Shown here one piece after another: positions 31,997-41,504 of a DNA stretch of 64,000 nt. This stretch comes from Microbacterium sp. 11MF. Its GTDB lineage: Bacteria > Actinomycetota > Actinomycetes > Actinomycetales > Microbacteriaceae. Location: positions 386,467 through 450,466 of the forward strand of contig NZ_KB911459.1 of the NCBI RefSeq assembly GCF_000383475.1, in the 5' to 3' direction. How positions within the stretch are numbered: the stretch's first letter is position 1; every line of letters begins with the position of its first letter. Position numbers and translations under genes: made by a program. The notes below the pieces were generated by a model that had not been told where the DNA came from, made no database searches, and saw only the letters and a program-made list of their open reading frames with translations.

Positions 31997-34357
31997 ATGA
32001 CCCGCCCTCTGCCCTTCGACGTCACGCCCTGGGGCATCGGCCTAAGCGGCGTCGATGTCGACCGCCTGCCGCACCGCGAGTCCGTCTTCGCCCTCTCCAA
32101 CGGGCACATCGGGTGGCGCGGGCTGCTCGACGAGGGGGAGCCCCACGGCGTTCCGGGCAGCTACCTCAACGGCGTCTTCGAAGAGCATCCGATGCCCTAC
32201 GCCGAAGGCGGCTACGGGTACCCCGAGTCGGGGCAGAGCGTCATCAACGTGCCGAACGGACAGGTCATCCGCCTCACCGTCGACGACGAACCCCTCGACA
32301 TCCGCGAGGGCACCCTCCACCACCACGAACAGCACCTCGATTTCCGCGCCGGCACCCTCGAACGCACGCTCACCTGGACCTCGCCCGCAGGCAGCACCGT
32401 CCGCATCCGCTCGACCCGCATCGTCTCGCTCGCCCACCGCTCCGTCGCGGCTGTCCGGTACGAGGTCGAAGCCGTCGACGATCCGATCACGATCACCCTC
32501 CAGTCCGAGCTCGTCGCGAACGAACCCCTGCCGGAGCCGCACCCCGACCCGCGCGTGCAGGACATCCTCGAGACCCCGCTCCGCAGCGCGGGGAGCTTCG
32601 TCTTCGACAGCGCTGCGACCCTCGTCCACGAAACCCGCAACAGCGGGATCGGCGTCGCCGTCAGCATGGACCACCTCGTGTCTGGCGCGACCGCCGAGGT
32701 GCGCACCGCGGCATCCGACGACCTCGCCCGCACCACCATCCGCGCCCGCCTCGCACCCGGCGAACGGCTCGAGGTCGTCAAGATCGTCGGGCATGCCTGG
32801 GCCTCCGGGATCTCGGCGCCCGGCCTTCGCGACCGCGCCGAAGCCGCCGTCGCCGACGCGATGCGGGACGGCTGGACCGGCCTCCTCGCCGCGCAGCGCG
32901 AACGGCTCGACGACTTCTGGACCTGCGCCGACGTCCGCGTCGACGGGCAGCCCCGCCTGCAGCAGGCGGTGCGGTTCGCGCTGTTCTCGGTGTTCCAGGC
33001 CGCGGCGCGCGCCGAGCAGCGCTCCGTTCCCGGCAAGGGACTGACCGGCGCCGGGTACGCCGGCCACACGTTCTGGGACTTCGAGGCCTACGTTCTGCCC
33101 GTCCTCACGGCGACCGCACCGGATGCCGCGAGGGAAGCCCTCCGCTGGCGCCACGCCACCCTCGACCACGCCCGCGACCGCGCGCGCCAGCTGCACCTGC
33201 AGGGTGCGGCGTTCGCGTGGCGGACCATCGACGGACGCGAGTCATCGGGATACTGGCCCGCCAGCACCGCCGCGTTCCACATCAACGCCGACATCGCCGC
33301 CGCCGTCGTCCATTACGTGCGCGCGACCGGCGACGTCGACTTCGAACGCGAGGCAGGCCTAGAAATCCTCGTCGAGACCGCCCGGCTCTGGCAGTCGCTC
33401 GGCCGCACCGACGCCGACGGTCGCTTCCACATCGACGGCGTCACCGGCCCCGACGAGTACACCGCCCTGTACGACGACAACGTCTTCACCAACCTGATGG
33501 CCCGCGCGAACCTCGACGCCGCCGCGGATGCCGCGCGCCGGCATCCGGATCTCGCTCGCACTTTCGGGGTCGACGACGGCGAGATCGGCGGGTGGGTGCG
33601 CACCGCCGCCGCCATGCACGTGCCGTATGACGAGGAACGCGGCGTGCACCCGCAGGCGGCGCGATTCACAGAACTTGAACGATGGGACTTCGAGACCGAC
33701 ACCCCCGGCGACGAGCTGCTGCAGGAGCGGTACCCGTACGTGCAGCTCTACCGCAAGCAGGTGCTCAAGCAGGCCGACCTCGTGCTCGCCCTGTTCTTCT
33801 GCACCGACGCGTTCACGGTAGACGAGAAGGCGCGGGCATTCCGCTACTACGAGGCGTTGACCGTGCGGGACTCGTCACTGTCGGCGGCGATCCAGGCGGT
33901 GGTCGCCGCCGAGGTCGGGCACCTCGGGCTCGCGGCCGACTACCTCGCCGAAGCCGCGACGATCGACCTCGACGACCTGCACGGAAAAGCCGAGGACGGC
34001 CTGCATATCGCGTCGTTCGGCGGCATCTGGACGGCGCTCGTCGCCGGCTTCGGCGGCATGCGCGACACGGCCGATGGGCTGCGGTTCGCCCCGCGGCTGC
34101 CGGAGCAGCTGACCGGTCTCGCGTTCGGCATCCGCTGGCAGGGCCGTACCTTGCATCTCGAGATCGCACCGGATGCCACGACCTACCGTGTCAGCGCCGG
34201 TGAGCCGATGTCGATCCGGCACTTCGGCGAGCCGGTGGAGCTGACGTCCGGTGCGGACGTGACGATGCCGACGCCGGCGCTGCCGGACCCGGGGGAGCGC
34301 CCGACCCAGCCGAAGGGCCGCGAGCCGCGGCCGTTCGCTGAGGCGCTCGCGGAGTGA
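31997..34357 (+). CDS. Glycoside hydrolase family 65 (disaccharide phosphorylase-like)
   Basis: 786 aa, standard length for GH65. N-terminal beta-sandwich (SNGHIGWRGLLDEGEP... about 25-270), a linker, a large (alpha/alpha)6 barrel with the phosphorylase-type catalytic acid Glu487 in DGVTGPDEYTALYDDNVFTN, and a C-terminal beta domain ending PMSIRHFGEPVEL. Cleaves alpha-linked disaccharides such as maltose, trehalose or kojibiose with phosphate. A paired beta-phosphoglucomutase, common next to such genes, is not seen here. ATG 31997 chosen; GTG 31979 is also in frame. Confidence 0.92.
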   Translation: MTRPLPFDVTPWGIGLSGVDVDRLPHRESVFALSNGHIGWRGLLDEGEPHGVPGSYLNGVFEEHPMPYAEGGYGYPESGQSVINVPNGQVIRLTVDDEPLDIREGTLHHHEQHLDFRAGTLERTLTWTSPAGSTVRIRSTRIVSLAHRSVAAVRYEVEAVDDPITITLQSELVANEPLPEPHPDPRVQDILETPLRSAGSFVFDSAATLVHETRNSGIGVAVSMDHLVSGATAEVRTAASDDLARTTIRARLAPGERLEVVKIVGHAWASGISAPGLRDRAEAAVADAMRDGWTGLLAAQRERLDDFWTCADVRVDGQPRLQQAVRFALFSVFQAAARAEQRSVPGKGLTGAGYAGHTFWDFEAYVLPVLTATAPDAAREALRWRHATLDHARDRARQLHLQGAAFAWRTIDGRESSGYWPASTAAFHINADIAAAVVHYVRATGDVDFEREAGLEILVETARLWQSLGRTDADGRFHIDGVTGPDEYTALYDDNVFTNLMARANLDAAADAARRHPDLARTFGVDDGEIGGWVRTAAAMHVPYDEERGVHPQAARFTELERWDFETDTPGDELLQERYPYVQLYRKQVLKQADLVLALFFCTDAFTVDEKARAFRYYEALTVRDSSLSAAIQAVVAAEVGHLGLAADYLAEAATIDLDDLHGKAEDGLHIASFGGIWTALVAGFGGMRDTADGLRFAPRLPEQLTGLAFGIRWQGRTLHLEIAPDATTYRVSAGEPMSIRHFGEPVELTSGADVTMPTPALPDPGERPTQPKGREPRPFAEALAE

Positions 34358-34367
34358 TGCGCGGACT

Positions 34368-34408
34368 CCGCGCGGCGTGGGCCGTCCCCACATGGTCACG
34401 CCGCGCGG
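34368..34408. terminator. Terminator hairpin after the GH65 gene
   Basis: Perfect 12-bp arms CCGCGCGGCGTG / CACGCCGCGCGG with a 17-nt loop, 11 bp past the GH65 stop. No T-run. Confidence 0.75.
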
Positions 34409-34576
34409 CATCCGCCAAGATCGTCGCGATGTGCATGCCATCCCCCAGAAGACACGCCGCGATAATCGGGATTGTCGAACGCTGTCAGCGTAGGGAAGCG
34501 CGCTGGGCGGTCGCGATGGGGAGAACTGCCCATCGATCAGATCGGACCAGAAACGTCGCCCCGCTAGCCTGAGCGC

Positions 34577-34978
34577 GTGCCCTTCGCGCTCGCGCTCACC
34601 GTCATCCTCACCCTGCTTGCGATCTTCCAGATCACGCTCGCACTCGGTGCCCCGCTGGGTAGATTCGCGTGGGGAGGTCAGCACCGCGCACTGCCGCTGC
34701 GACTCCGTATCGGCAGCCTCGTGTCGGTCGTCATCTACGCGCTGATCGCCGTCCTCGCCTGGGATCGCGTCCGCGCCATCGACGTCCTTCCCGGCGTCGT
34801 CGCCCAGGTCGGCATGTGGGTCGTCTTCGCGTACTTCGTGCTCGGCACCCTCATGAACGCCCTGTCCCGCAGCAAGCCGGAACGGTTAACGATGGTGCTC
34901 GTCACGATCGTGCTCGCCGTGCTCTCGTTCCTCATCGCCGTGGGGTACGGGGAGGTCGCGATGGCGGCCCGCGTCTAG
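34577..34978 (+). CDS. Four-helix membrane protein, unknown function
   Basis: 133 aa from a GTG start. TM helices at about 4-25, 48-66, 78-98 and 108-126 (FALALTVILTLLAIFQITLAL; IGSLVSVVIYALIAVLAW; VGMWVVFAYFVLGTLMNAL; LVTIVLAVLSFLIAVGYGEVA). Not recognised further. Followed by the DUF2236 gene 44 bp on. Confidence 0.75.
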   Translation: MPFALALTVILTLLAIFQITLALGAPLGRFAWGGQHRALPLRLRIGSLVSVVIYALIAVLAWDRVRAIDVLPGVVAQVGMWVVFAYFVLGTLMNALSRSKPERLTMVLVTIVLAVLSFLIAVGYGEVAMAARV

Positions 34979-35022
34979 CGCCGCACCGCCCCATGCCTCC
35001 GCGGCGGTGGCAGGCTGGAACC

Positions 35023-35925
35023 GTGACGTCCTCCGCCCCTCCGCGTGTCGCACGGCTCCGCGCCCGGCTGCTCACCGCCCTCGCCGGTGACCCGACCGGA
35101 ATGGCGCCGTATGTCCGCGCGCTCGCCGAGGGCGACGACACCGGCTACTTCGTCGAGAACGGCCCCGCGTGGACCGTTCACGCCGGTATGGGCACCCTGG
35201 TCGCCGGCATCCGCGCCCTTCTCCTTCAGGCCCTGCACCCTGGCGCCCTCGCCGGCGTGCACGACTGGTCGCGCTACCGCGACGACCCGATCGGGCGCCT
35301 CACCGGCACCGTCCGCTGGGTCATCGCGCTCACCTACGGGTCGGCGACGCAAGCGGATGCCGAGACGGCGCGCGTCGGGCGCTTCCACCAGCGCGTGCAG
35401 GGCGAGTACGTCGCCGGTAACGGTTCCGCGCGGACGTACACCGCCGAGGCCACCGACCTCGTGCGCTGGGTGCACCTCGCCTTCACTGACGCGTTCCTGC
35501 GCAGCCACGAGGCGTACGGCGGGTCGATCCCCGGCGGCCCCGACGCGTACGTCGCCGACTGGGCGACCGCCGGACGCCTCATGCGCGTGCCCGATCCGCC
35601 GCTCACCGAGGCCGCGCTGCGCGCCGAGATCGACGGCTTCCTCGACCGCGGCGAGCTGCGTCGCGACGAGCGCGTCGACGACGTCGTGCGGTTCCTCAAG
35701 AAGCCCCCGTTCACCGGGATGATGGGCGTCGCCTACCGCGTGCTGTTCGCGGCGGCGGTCGCGACCTTCCCGCCGCGCATCCGACGGATGCTGGGCCTCC
35801 GCCGCTCGTGGCTCCCGGTGAAGACGGCGACCCGCCTCATCCTGCGCGTCACCGAACGCGCGCTGGGTTCCGGGCCTCGCGCGCAGGACATGGCGCGACT
35901 GCGGTTGCGGCGGCTGGAGGGCTAA
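35023..35925 (+). CDS. DUF2236 / oxygenase MpaB family protein
   Basis: 300 aa from a GTG start. Family core: GGIRALLLQALHP-type segment (VAGIRALLLQALHPGALAGVHDWSRYRDDPIGRLTGTVRWVIALTYG), VRWVHLAFTDAFLRSHEAYG and a C-terminal membrane-proximal helical region. Related to MpaB-type membrane oxygenases and latex-clearing protein, which bind haem b via conserved His (H in LHPG and VHLA here are candidates). A 156-bp decayed duplicate lies at 29886-30041. Confidence 0.85.
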   Translation: MTSSAPPRVARLRARLLTALAGDPTGMAPYVRALAEGDDTGYFVENGPAWTVHAGMGTLVAGIRALLLQALHPGALAGVHDWSRYRDDPIGRLTGTVRWVIALTYGSATQADAETARVGRFHQRVQGEYVAGNGSARTYTAEATDLVRWVHLAFTDAFLRSHEAYGGSIPGGPDAYVADWATAGRLMRVPDPPLTEAALRAEIDGFLDRGELRRDERVDDVVRFLKKPPFTGMMGVAYRVLFAAAVATFPPRIRRMLGLRRSWLPVKTATRLILRVTERALGSGPRAQDMARLRLRRLEG

Positions 35926-36000
35926 CGCGCGCCCCGGCCACACTGCACACCCATCGTCAAGAGCCGCCGCCGACATAGCGAAGGGTGTGACACTCGCCTC

Positions 36001-36822
36001 ATGCGAACAATCGTCATCACCGGCGCCAGCGACGGTATCGGAGCCGCGGCATCCCGTCAGCTCGTCTCGAAGGGCCACCGCGTCATCCTCGTCGGACGCT
36101 CACCCGAAAAGACCCGGGCGGTCGCGAATGAGGTCGGGATGCCCCACCACCTCGCCGACTTCTCCGACCTGGCACAGGTGCGTCGCCTCGCGGACGAACT
36201 GCTCGCCGCTTACCCGCGCATCGACGTGCTCGCCAACAACGCCGGCGGCATATTCGGTCCCCGCAAGCTCACCACCGACGGGTTCGAGCAGACGTTCCAG
36301 GTGAACCACCTCGGCCCGTTCCTGCTGACCAACCTGCTGCACGATCGGCTGGTCGAGAGCGAGGCATCCATCATCCAGACCGCCAGCGCCGCGGCCCGCA
36401 TCTTCTCGCGGTTCGACATCGCCGACCTCAACGGTGCACGCCGCTACTCCGGACGCGTCGCCTACGGCAACGCCAAGCTGTCGAACATCCTCTTCACCCG
36501 CGAACTTCAGCGCCGGTGGGGGAGCGAGGGCATCTCGGCCGGAGCGTTCCACCCCGGCGTCGTCGCGACCGGCTTCGCGGGCAACCTGACCGGACCGTTC
36601 CGGTTCATGTACCACAACCCCCTCGCCAAGCGACTGCTGACGACGACCGACGAGGGCGGCAAGCGCCTCGTGTTCCTCGCCGACGGAAAGCCCGGCACCG
36701 ACTGGCTCCCCGGCGCCTACTACGAGAACGACCGCGTCACGAAGACGCACAAGCTCGCCACCGACGAGCAACTCGCCCGCGAGCTGTGGGACCGCAGCGT
36801 CGAGATGGTGAAGCTCGGCTGA
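36001..36822 (+). CDS. SDR-family oxidoreductase (retinol-dehydrogenase-like)
   Basis: 273 aa. TGASDGIG near residue 8 (NAD(P)-binding), NNAG at about 78, QTASAA with the catalytic Ser, and YGNAK with Tyr-x-x-x-Lys around 158-162; GRSPEK after beta2 favours NADP. Gene starts at ATG 36001. The following YCII gene begins 14 bp after the stop with its own GAGGAGG site, so the two are probably one transcript. Confidence 0.9.
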   Translation: MRTIVITGASDGIGAAASRQLVSKGHRVILVGRSPEKTRAVANEVGMPHHLADFSDLAQVRRLADELLAAYPRIDVLANNAGGIFGPRKLTTDGFEQTFQVNHLGPFLLTNLLHDRLVESEASIIQTASAAARIFSRFDIADLNGARRYSGRVAYGNAKLSNILFTRELQRRWGSEGISAGAFHPGVVATGFAGNLTGPFRFMYHNPLAKRLLTTTDEGGKRLVFLADGKPGTDWLPGAYYENDRVTKTHKLATDEQLARELWDRSVEMVKLG

Positions 36823-36836
36823 GGAGGGATGCCGCG

Positions 36837-37172
36837 ATGCCGCAGTACGCCGTCCTGATCTACACCGACGACTCCGCGCACGCGCTCGACGCATCGGACG
36901 AGCATCTCGCCGAGCCCAACGCCCACGGTGACGAACTCGCCCAGTCGGGAGCACTGCGGGCCGCCTACGCGTTCACGCCGCGCGAGCTCGCCCGCTCCGT
37001 GCGGGCCGACGGGGTGACCGACGGGCCGTTCGTCGACTCGGCGCAAATCGTCGCGGGTGTCTACGTCATCGAGGCGGACGACGAGGATGCGGCACTCGCC
37101 ATCGCGGCGACCAATCCCGCCATCCGCGGCGCCGGCGGTGTCGAGGTCAGGCTCATCCACAGCCGCACCTGA
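36837..37172 (+). CDS. YCII-related domain protein
   Basis: 111 aa with a ferredoxin-like YCII/DGPF fold: MPQYAVLIYTDDSAH at the N-terminus, AYAFTPRELARSVRADG, TDGPFVDSAQIVAGVYVIEADDEDAALAIAATNP. The TDGPF signature identifies the DGPF subgroup, often encoded next to ECF sigma factors, here next to an SDR. Ribosome-binding site GAGGAGG upstream. Biochemical role unknown. Confidence 0.9.
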   Translation: MPQYAVLIYTDDSAHALDASDEHLAEPNAHGDELAQSGALRAAYAFTPRELARSVRADGVTDGPFVDSAQIVAGVYVIEADDEDAALAIAATNPAIRGAGGVEVRLIHSRT

Positions 37173-37185
37173 AACCGTAGGCGAG

Positions 37186-37217
37186 CGCGGCGTGACCCAC
37201 CCCAGGGCCACGCCGCG
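37186..37217. terminator. Terminator between convergent genes
   Basis: Perfect 9-bp arms CGCGGCGTG / CACGCCGCG with a 14-nt loop, between the stops at 37172 and 37225. Can serve both strands. Confidence 0.7.
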
Positions 37218-37224
37218 GCATCCG

Positions 37225-38061
37225 TCAGCTCTGGATGAACGCCAGGATGTCGGGGTTGAGCACGTCGGCATGCGTCGTCAGCATGCCGTGCGGGTAGCTC
37301 TCGTAGATCTTCAGCGTCGAGTTCTGCAGCATCTCGGCCTGCTGTAGCGCCGCGGCCTTGTACGGCACCACCTGGTCGTCGTCGCCCTGGATCACGAACA
37401 CGGGAACGGTGATCGCCGCGAGGTCCTCGCGCTGATCCGTCTCGCTGAACGCCTTGATGCCCTCGTAGTGCGCGAGCGCGCTGCCCGTCATGCCCTGCCG
37501 CCACCAGTTGTCGATCACCGGCTGCGACGGCGTGACGCCGTCGCGGTTGAAGCCGTAGAACGGACCGGATGCCACGGCCTCGAAGAACTCGGCACGGTTC
37601 GCCGCGAGCGCCTCGCGGAACCCGTCGAACACTGACAGGGGAGTGCCCTCGGTGTTCCAGTCGGTCTGCAGCATCAGCGGCGGCACGGCCGCGACCAGCA
37701 CCGCCTTCGCCACGCGGCCCTGCGGCTCGCCGTACTTCGCGACGTACCGTGCGACCTGACCGCCACCCGTCGAGTGACCGATGTGTACCGCATTCTGCAG
37801 ATCGAGGTGCTCGACGACCGCGCTCACATCGCTCGCGTAGTGATCCATGTCGTGACCCGTCGCGATCTGCGACGACCGGCCGTGTCCCCGACGGTCGCTC
37901 GCGATTACGCGGAATCCCTTGCCGAGGAAGTACAGCATCTGTGCGTCCCAATCGTCGGACGACAGCGGCCACCCGTGGTGGAACACGATCGGCTGGGCGC
38001 TCTTGTCGCCCCAGTCCTTGAAGTAGATCTCGGCGCCGTCGTCCGTGGTGATGAAAGGCAT
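37225..38061 (-). CDS. Alpha/beta hydrolase, non-haem chloroperoxidase type
   Basis: 278 aa. Oxyanion HHGWPLSSDDW, nucleophile elbow GHSTGGG (Ser97), acid Asp in FVIQGDDDQVVPY and His in YPHGM (about 259) complete the triad. The SDRRGHGRSSQ and DVSAVVEHLDL segments place it with the cofactor-free haloperoxidase/perhydrolase group. Upstream in the same direction (31 bp) lies another hydrolase, and then an XRE-type regulator; they may form an operon. Confidence 0.92.
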   Translation of the reverse strand: MPFITTDDGAEIYFKDWGDKSAQPIVFHHGWPLSSDDWDAQMLYFLGKGFRVIASDRRGHGRSSQIATGHDMDHYASDVSAVVEHLDLQNAVHIGHSTGGGQVARYVAKYGEPQGRVAKAVLVAAVPPLMLQTDWNTEGTPLSVFDGFREALAANRAEFFEAVASGPFYGFNRDGVTPSQPVIDNWWRQGMTGSALAHYEGIKAFSETDQREDLAAITVPVFVIQGDDDQVVPYKAAALQQAEMLQNSTLKIYESYPHGMLTTHADVLNPDILAFIQS

Positions 38062-38092
38062 GGGCTTGTCTCCTTTGTGTGGGTGGATCGGT

Positions 38093-38806
38093 TCAGCCGA
38101 GGTCGGCGATCGCGTCGGTGATGACGGTCACGACCTCGTCGGGGTGGGAGCGCATCACGAGGTGCGGCGCGTCGAGTTCGATGACCGAGCGGAAGCCGGC
38201 GCGCTCGTACCCGAACCGCTCGACGTCCGGATGGATCGTGCGGTCGGCCGCCGAGACGACACCCCACGCGGGCTTCACCTTCCACGCCGCGACTGGAGCC
38301 GGCTCGCCGAACGCGAGAGCCGCCAGCGGACGCTGCGACACCGCCAGCACCTCCGCGACCTCCCGATCGACCCCGGCGGCGAAGATCTCGGGGAACGCGT
38401 CGACGTTCACCGACACGTCGGTGCCGGGCTCGCCGCCGTCGACGGGGAACGGCGTGTAGATGAGGTTCGCGGCGAGATCCGAGTCGGGGAAGCCGCCCTG
38501 CAGCTGCCCGAGGCTCTCGCCTTCGTCCAGCGCGTAGCCCGAGAGGTAGACGAGACCGACGACGTTCTCGGCCACCCCGGCGACGGTGATCACCGCGCCG
38601 CCGTAGCTGTGCCCGACGAGCAGCACCGGTCCGTCGATCTCTTCGACGACGGAGCGGATGTACGCCGAGTCGCCGAGCAGGCTCCGGTTCGGCACGGCGG
38701 GCACGTGGACCCGGAAGCCGCGATCGAGCAGCAACCGCGTGACGGGGGCGAAACTCGCGGCATCCGCGAATGCCCCGTGGACCAGAACGACGGTGGGTGA
38801 AGCCAT
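38093..38806 (-). CDS. Alpha/beta hydrolase (salicylate-esterase-like)
   Basis: 237 aa. VVLVHGAFADAASFAPV (oxyanion region), GHSYGGAV with Ser67, and C-terminal DAPHLVMRSHPDEV with the catalytic His; this is the plant-esterase-like AB hydrolase_6 group. ATG 38806 is chosen because GAAAGGA lies at 8-9 bp spacing; ATG 38815 is possible but abuts that site. Forms a likely operon with the chloroperoxidase-type hydrolase downstream. Confidence 0.88.
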   Translation of the reverse strand: MASPTVVLVHGAFADAASFAPVTRLLLDRGFRVHVPAVPNRSLLGDSAYIRSVVEEIDGPVLLVGHSYGGAVITVAGVAENVVGLVYLSGYALDEGESLGQLQGGFPDSDLAANLIYTPFPVDGGEPGTDVSVNVDAFPEIFAAGVDREVAEVLAVSQRPLAALAFGEPAPVAAWKVKPAWGVVSAADRTIHPDVERFGYERAGFRSVIELDAPHLVMRSHPDEVVTVITDAIADLG

Positions 38807-38887
38807 GGCGGGCATCCTTTCGGAAGGGGGATGCTCGTCACGCTAAAGCGCTTACCTGCCGCTGTCGTGGCCCTCGCAGTACACGTC

Positions 38888-39805
38888 TCAGCGCGTCGCA
38901 CCCCGGTGCTTCGCCAGTCGGCTGCCCGAGGTGGGAGTCACGGTGTCGGGGGAGGGCAGCGCCACTGTTCCGTCGAGCACCTTCGCCCGCAACTCGACGA
39001 GCGCGCGCTCGCCGATGCTGCCCGGAATGCCGTAGCAGATCACGGTGTAGAGCCCCGGATGCGCTTCGAGGATCTGCCATTTCATGTCGACCCAGCCGTG
39101 CTCGGGGAAGTAGTTCGGCGCCGTGCCCGAGGTCAGGGGGAGCGCCTCGTGCTGGTCCCACATCTCGGCGAAATCGGCATCATCGAGAAGCAACCCGATG
39201 ATCTCCTGCCAGCGCGGATCCGACGGATTGCCGTAGTACCGGACCCGCGACACCGTCGTCCGCGCGCCGTCCAGCCACGAATCGAGCGCCCGCACCTCGG
39301 GCGGAGCCTCGAACTGCATGAGCGCGAGGTTGTTGCCGACCTCGACGTATCCCGGCGCGACTGCCCGGATCAGGTCGTTGACGACCATGATGTCCTGGTT
39401 GCGGTCGATGATGTACGCCGCCGTGTGCTCCCAGTGCGTGATCATCTCGACCAGATCCGGCGGCGGTTCCTCGCCCTGGTGCACCTCGTACGGCGCCTCC
39501 GAATCCGGCAGGGCGAGACGCTGCAGGTAGGCCGTCCCCGCCCGGTCGAGCCGCAGAGCGCGAGCCAGCGAATTGCACACCTGCAGCGACATCTGGTGTC
39601 CGCTGCCCTGCTCGAGCCGCCGGTAGTACTCCGCGCTGATGCCGGCCAACCGCGCGACCTCCTCGCGCCGCAACCCCCGCACACGGCGGCGAGGTTCGGA
39701 AGGGATGCCGACGGCATCCGGAGTCAGTGCCGCGCGGCGCGCGCGGAGGAAGCTCGCCAGCGCGCTCTTCTCCGAACCCGGTCGATCAGAAGTCACGCGA
39801 GACAT
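38888..39805 (-). CDS. XRE-family regulator with MmyB-like (MLTR) ligand domain
   Basis: 305 aa. N-terminal HTH (ALASFLRARRAALTP...RRRVRGLRREEVARLAGISAEYYRRLEQG) with the typical RRxGLRREEVA sequence, then the PAS-like MLTR ligand-binding domain (TAAYIIDRNQDIMVVNDLIRAV...RYYGNPSDPRWQEIIGLLL). Regulators of this group sit beside SDR or hydrolase genes and bind fatty-acid-like ligands. Upstream of, and codirectional with, two alpha/beta hydrolase genes, its probable targets. Confidence 0.92.
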   Translation of the reverse strand: MSRVTSDRPGSEKSALASFLRARRAALTPDAVGIPSEPRRRVRGLRREEVARLAGISAEYYRRLEQGSGHQMSLQVCNSLARALRLDRAGTAYLQRLALPDSEAPYEVHQGEEPPPDLVEMITHWEHTAAYIIDRNQDIMVVNDLIRAVAPGYVEVGNNLALMQFEAPPEVRALDSWLDGARTTVSRVRYYGNPSDPRWQEIIGLLLDDADFAEMWDQHEALPLTSGTAPNYFPEHGWVDMKWQILEAHPGLYTVICYGIPGSIGERALVELRAKVLDGTVALPSPDTVTPTSGSRLAKHRGATR

Positions 39806-39841
39806 CCTGCCCGAGACGTGTGTCGGGTGGGGGTGTGCGCG

Positions 39842-40153
39842 TCAGGCGTTGCCGCTGAGCAGCCACATCATGAGGGCGCTCGTCGAGATCAAGCCGGTGA
39901 TCGCGGCGATCGATCCGAGCGAACCGCCCACCAGCGCCATCACCTTCGACTGGCCGCGCGTCAGCGCGTAGATCCCGAGGCCGAACGCCGTCAGACCGAG
40001 GAGAAGCCCGGCCCACGGGACGAGTCCGGTGAGGAACGCGACGATCCCGACGACCAGGGCGGCGACGGCGAGGCCCTTCTTCGGCTGCGAGTTCGTGGGG
40101 AGGGGCGGCGACGCCCGGCGGTCCGGTTCGGACCGACTCGGTAGTTGGGACAT
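39842..40153 (-). CDS. Small DUF4190-like membrane protein
   Basis: 103 aa: a polar Pro-rich N-terminus, then three hydrophobic helices (GLAVAALVVGIVAFLTG; PWAGLLLGLTAFGLGIYAL; VMALVGGSLGSIAAITGLIST), as in DUF4190 proteins. Role unknown. Divergent from the DUF222-HNH gene. Confidence 0.75.
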   Translation of the reverse strand: MSQLPSRSEPDRRASPPLPTNSQPKKGLAVAALVVGIVAFLTGLVPWAGLLLGLTAFGLGIYALTRGQSKVMALVGGSLGSIAAITGLISTSALMMWLLSGNA

Positions 40154-40234
40154 CGCTCCCTCTCTTGTCGACTGCTCCTCAGGCTACCGGGCGACTGCCG
40201 GAGCGATGTCGGAGGCCCTCACCACAATGGAGGT

Positions 40235-41503
40235 ATGACCGAACGGCCCCGCATCAGCATCGACGAGCACGTGACGCTGCTCGCCGGTGTCGTGCACGAC
40301 GCGGTCAGCGTCGAGCGGCTGCTGTCGCACCTCGAGGTCGTGAAGGTGAAGGTCCTCGCCCGGGCCAGCGCGCTCGCCGAAGCGAACGCGGCGGGCAGTG
40401 CGAACGAGCGCGACATGGCCCTGCGCGAGATCGCCGCCGAGCTCGGGGGAGCGGTCGCGGCATCCGATCGGGTCATGCAGCGTCGCATCGACGAAGCCCG
40501 CACCATCGTGGAGGACTACCCGGCGGCCCTGAAGGCATGGGAACTGGGTCGCATCACTCGCGGTCACGTCCGCGTGATCACGGATGCCGGGGCGAACCTC
40601 CCGGGCGACGTCCGCCCCATGGCCGAGGCGATCGCCGTCGAGCGGTGCCGCCATGACACCCCCAACCGGGTGCGCGCCGAGATCGAGATCCTCGCGCACC
40701 GGATGCACCCGCGCTCCTTCACCGAACGGCATCAGGATGCCGCGGCCCGCCGGTCCGTGCGCATCGTGCCCGGCCAGGACGGCATGTCCGAGCTGATCGC
40801 GAACCTGCCCACCGTGCTCGCCGAGGGCATCCACGACCGGCTCACCCAGCAGGCCCGTGCGGTCATCGACACTCGCACGGAGCGCGGCGGCATCGAAGCC
40901 GTGGCAACAGACGAGCGGAACACCGATCAGGTGCGCGCCGACGTGTGCGCCGACCTGCTGCTCGCGGGAACGCCCGCGCTCGACGACACCCGCGACACGA
41001 CCGCCGGTCCGCTCGGCGCCATCCGCGCACGCGTGCAGGTCGTCGCCCCCGCGACCGCCCTCGCCGGCGAAGACCCCGCGTGCGACCTCGTCGGACGTTC
41101 GCCCATCGACGCCGACACCGCCCGGCGCCTCGCCGGCGGCGCCCCATCGTGGGAACGTCTCGTCACCGACCCGATCTCGGGCACCGTGCTGGCCGTCGAC
41201 ACGTACCGTGTGCCGCTCGCCATGCGGCGCTACCTGCAGGCCCGCGACCAGCACTGCCGATTCCCCGGATGCCGCATGGCCGCCATCCGCTGCGAGGTCG
41301 ATCACACGCACGATCACGCCCTCGGCGGCAAGACCGAGGTCACCAACCTCGGTCACCTCTGCCAACGGCACCATTCGATGAAGCAGTTCACCAAATGGCG
41401 GGTGCGACAACTCGGGGGTGGCGTCCTCGAATGGACCTCACCCCTCGGCAGAACGTATCGCGAAGACGCACCGACACCGGCCGTCGCGTTCGCTCCTGCC
41501 TGA
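40235..41503 (+). CDS. DUF222 / HNH endonuclease signature protein
   Basis: 422 aa. Helical DUF222 region (13E12-repeat type) over about 1-300 (AWELGRITRGHVRVITDAGANLP), then a C-terminal HNH module: RDQHCRFPGCRMAAIRCEVDHTHDHALGGKTEVTNLGHLCQRHHSMKQF, with zinc cysteines and metal His/Asn. These proteins are abundant in Microbacteriaceae and Mycobacteria; proposed as selfish or repeat-associated nucleases. ATG 40235 follows GGAGGT. Confidence 0.9.
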   Translation: MTERPRISIDEHVTLLAGVVHDAVSVERLLSHLEVVKVKVLARASALAEANAAGSANERDMALREIAAELGGAVAASDRVMQRRIDEARTIVEDYPAALKAWELGRITRGHVRVITDAGANLPGDVRPMAEAIAVERCRHDTPNRVRAEIEILAHRMHPRSFTERHQDAAARRSVRIVPGQDGMSELIANLPTVLAEGIHDRLTQQARAVIDTRTERGGIEAVATDERNTDQVRADVCADLLLAGTPALDDTRDTTAGPLGAIRARVQVVAPATALAGEDPACDLVGRSPIDADTARRLAGGAPSWERLVTDPISGTVLAVDTYRVPLAMRRYLQARDQHCRFPGCRMAAIRCEVDHTHDHALGGKTEVTNLGHLCQRHHSMKQFTKWRVRQLGGGVLEWTSPLGRTYREDAPTPAVAFAPA

Positions 41504-41504
41504 G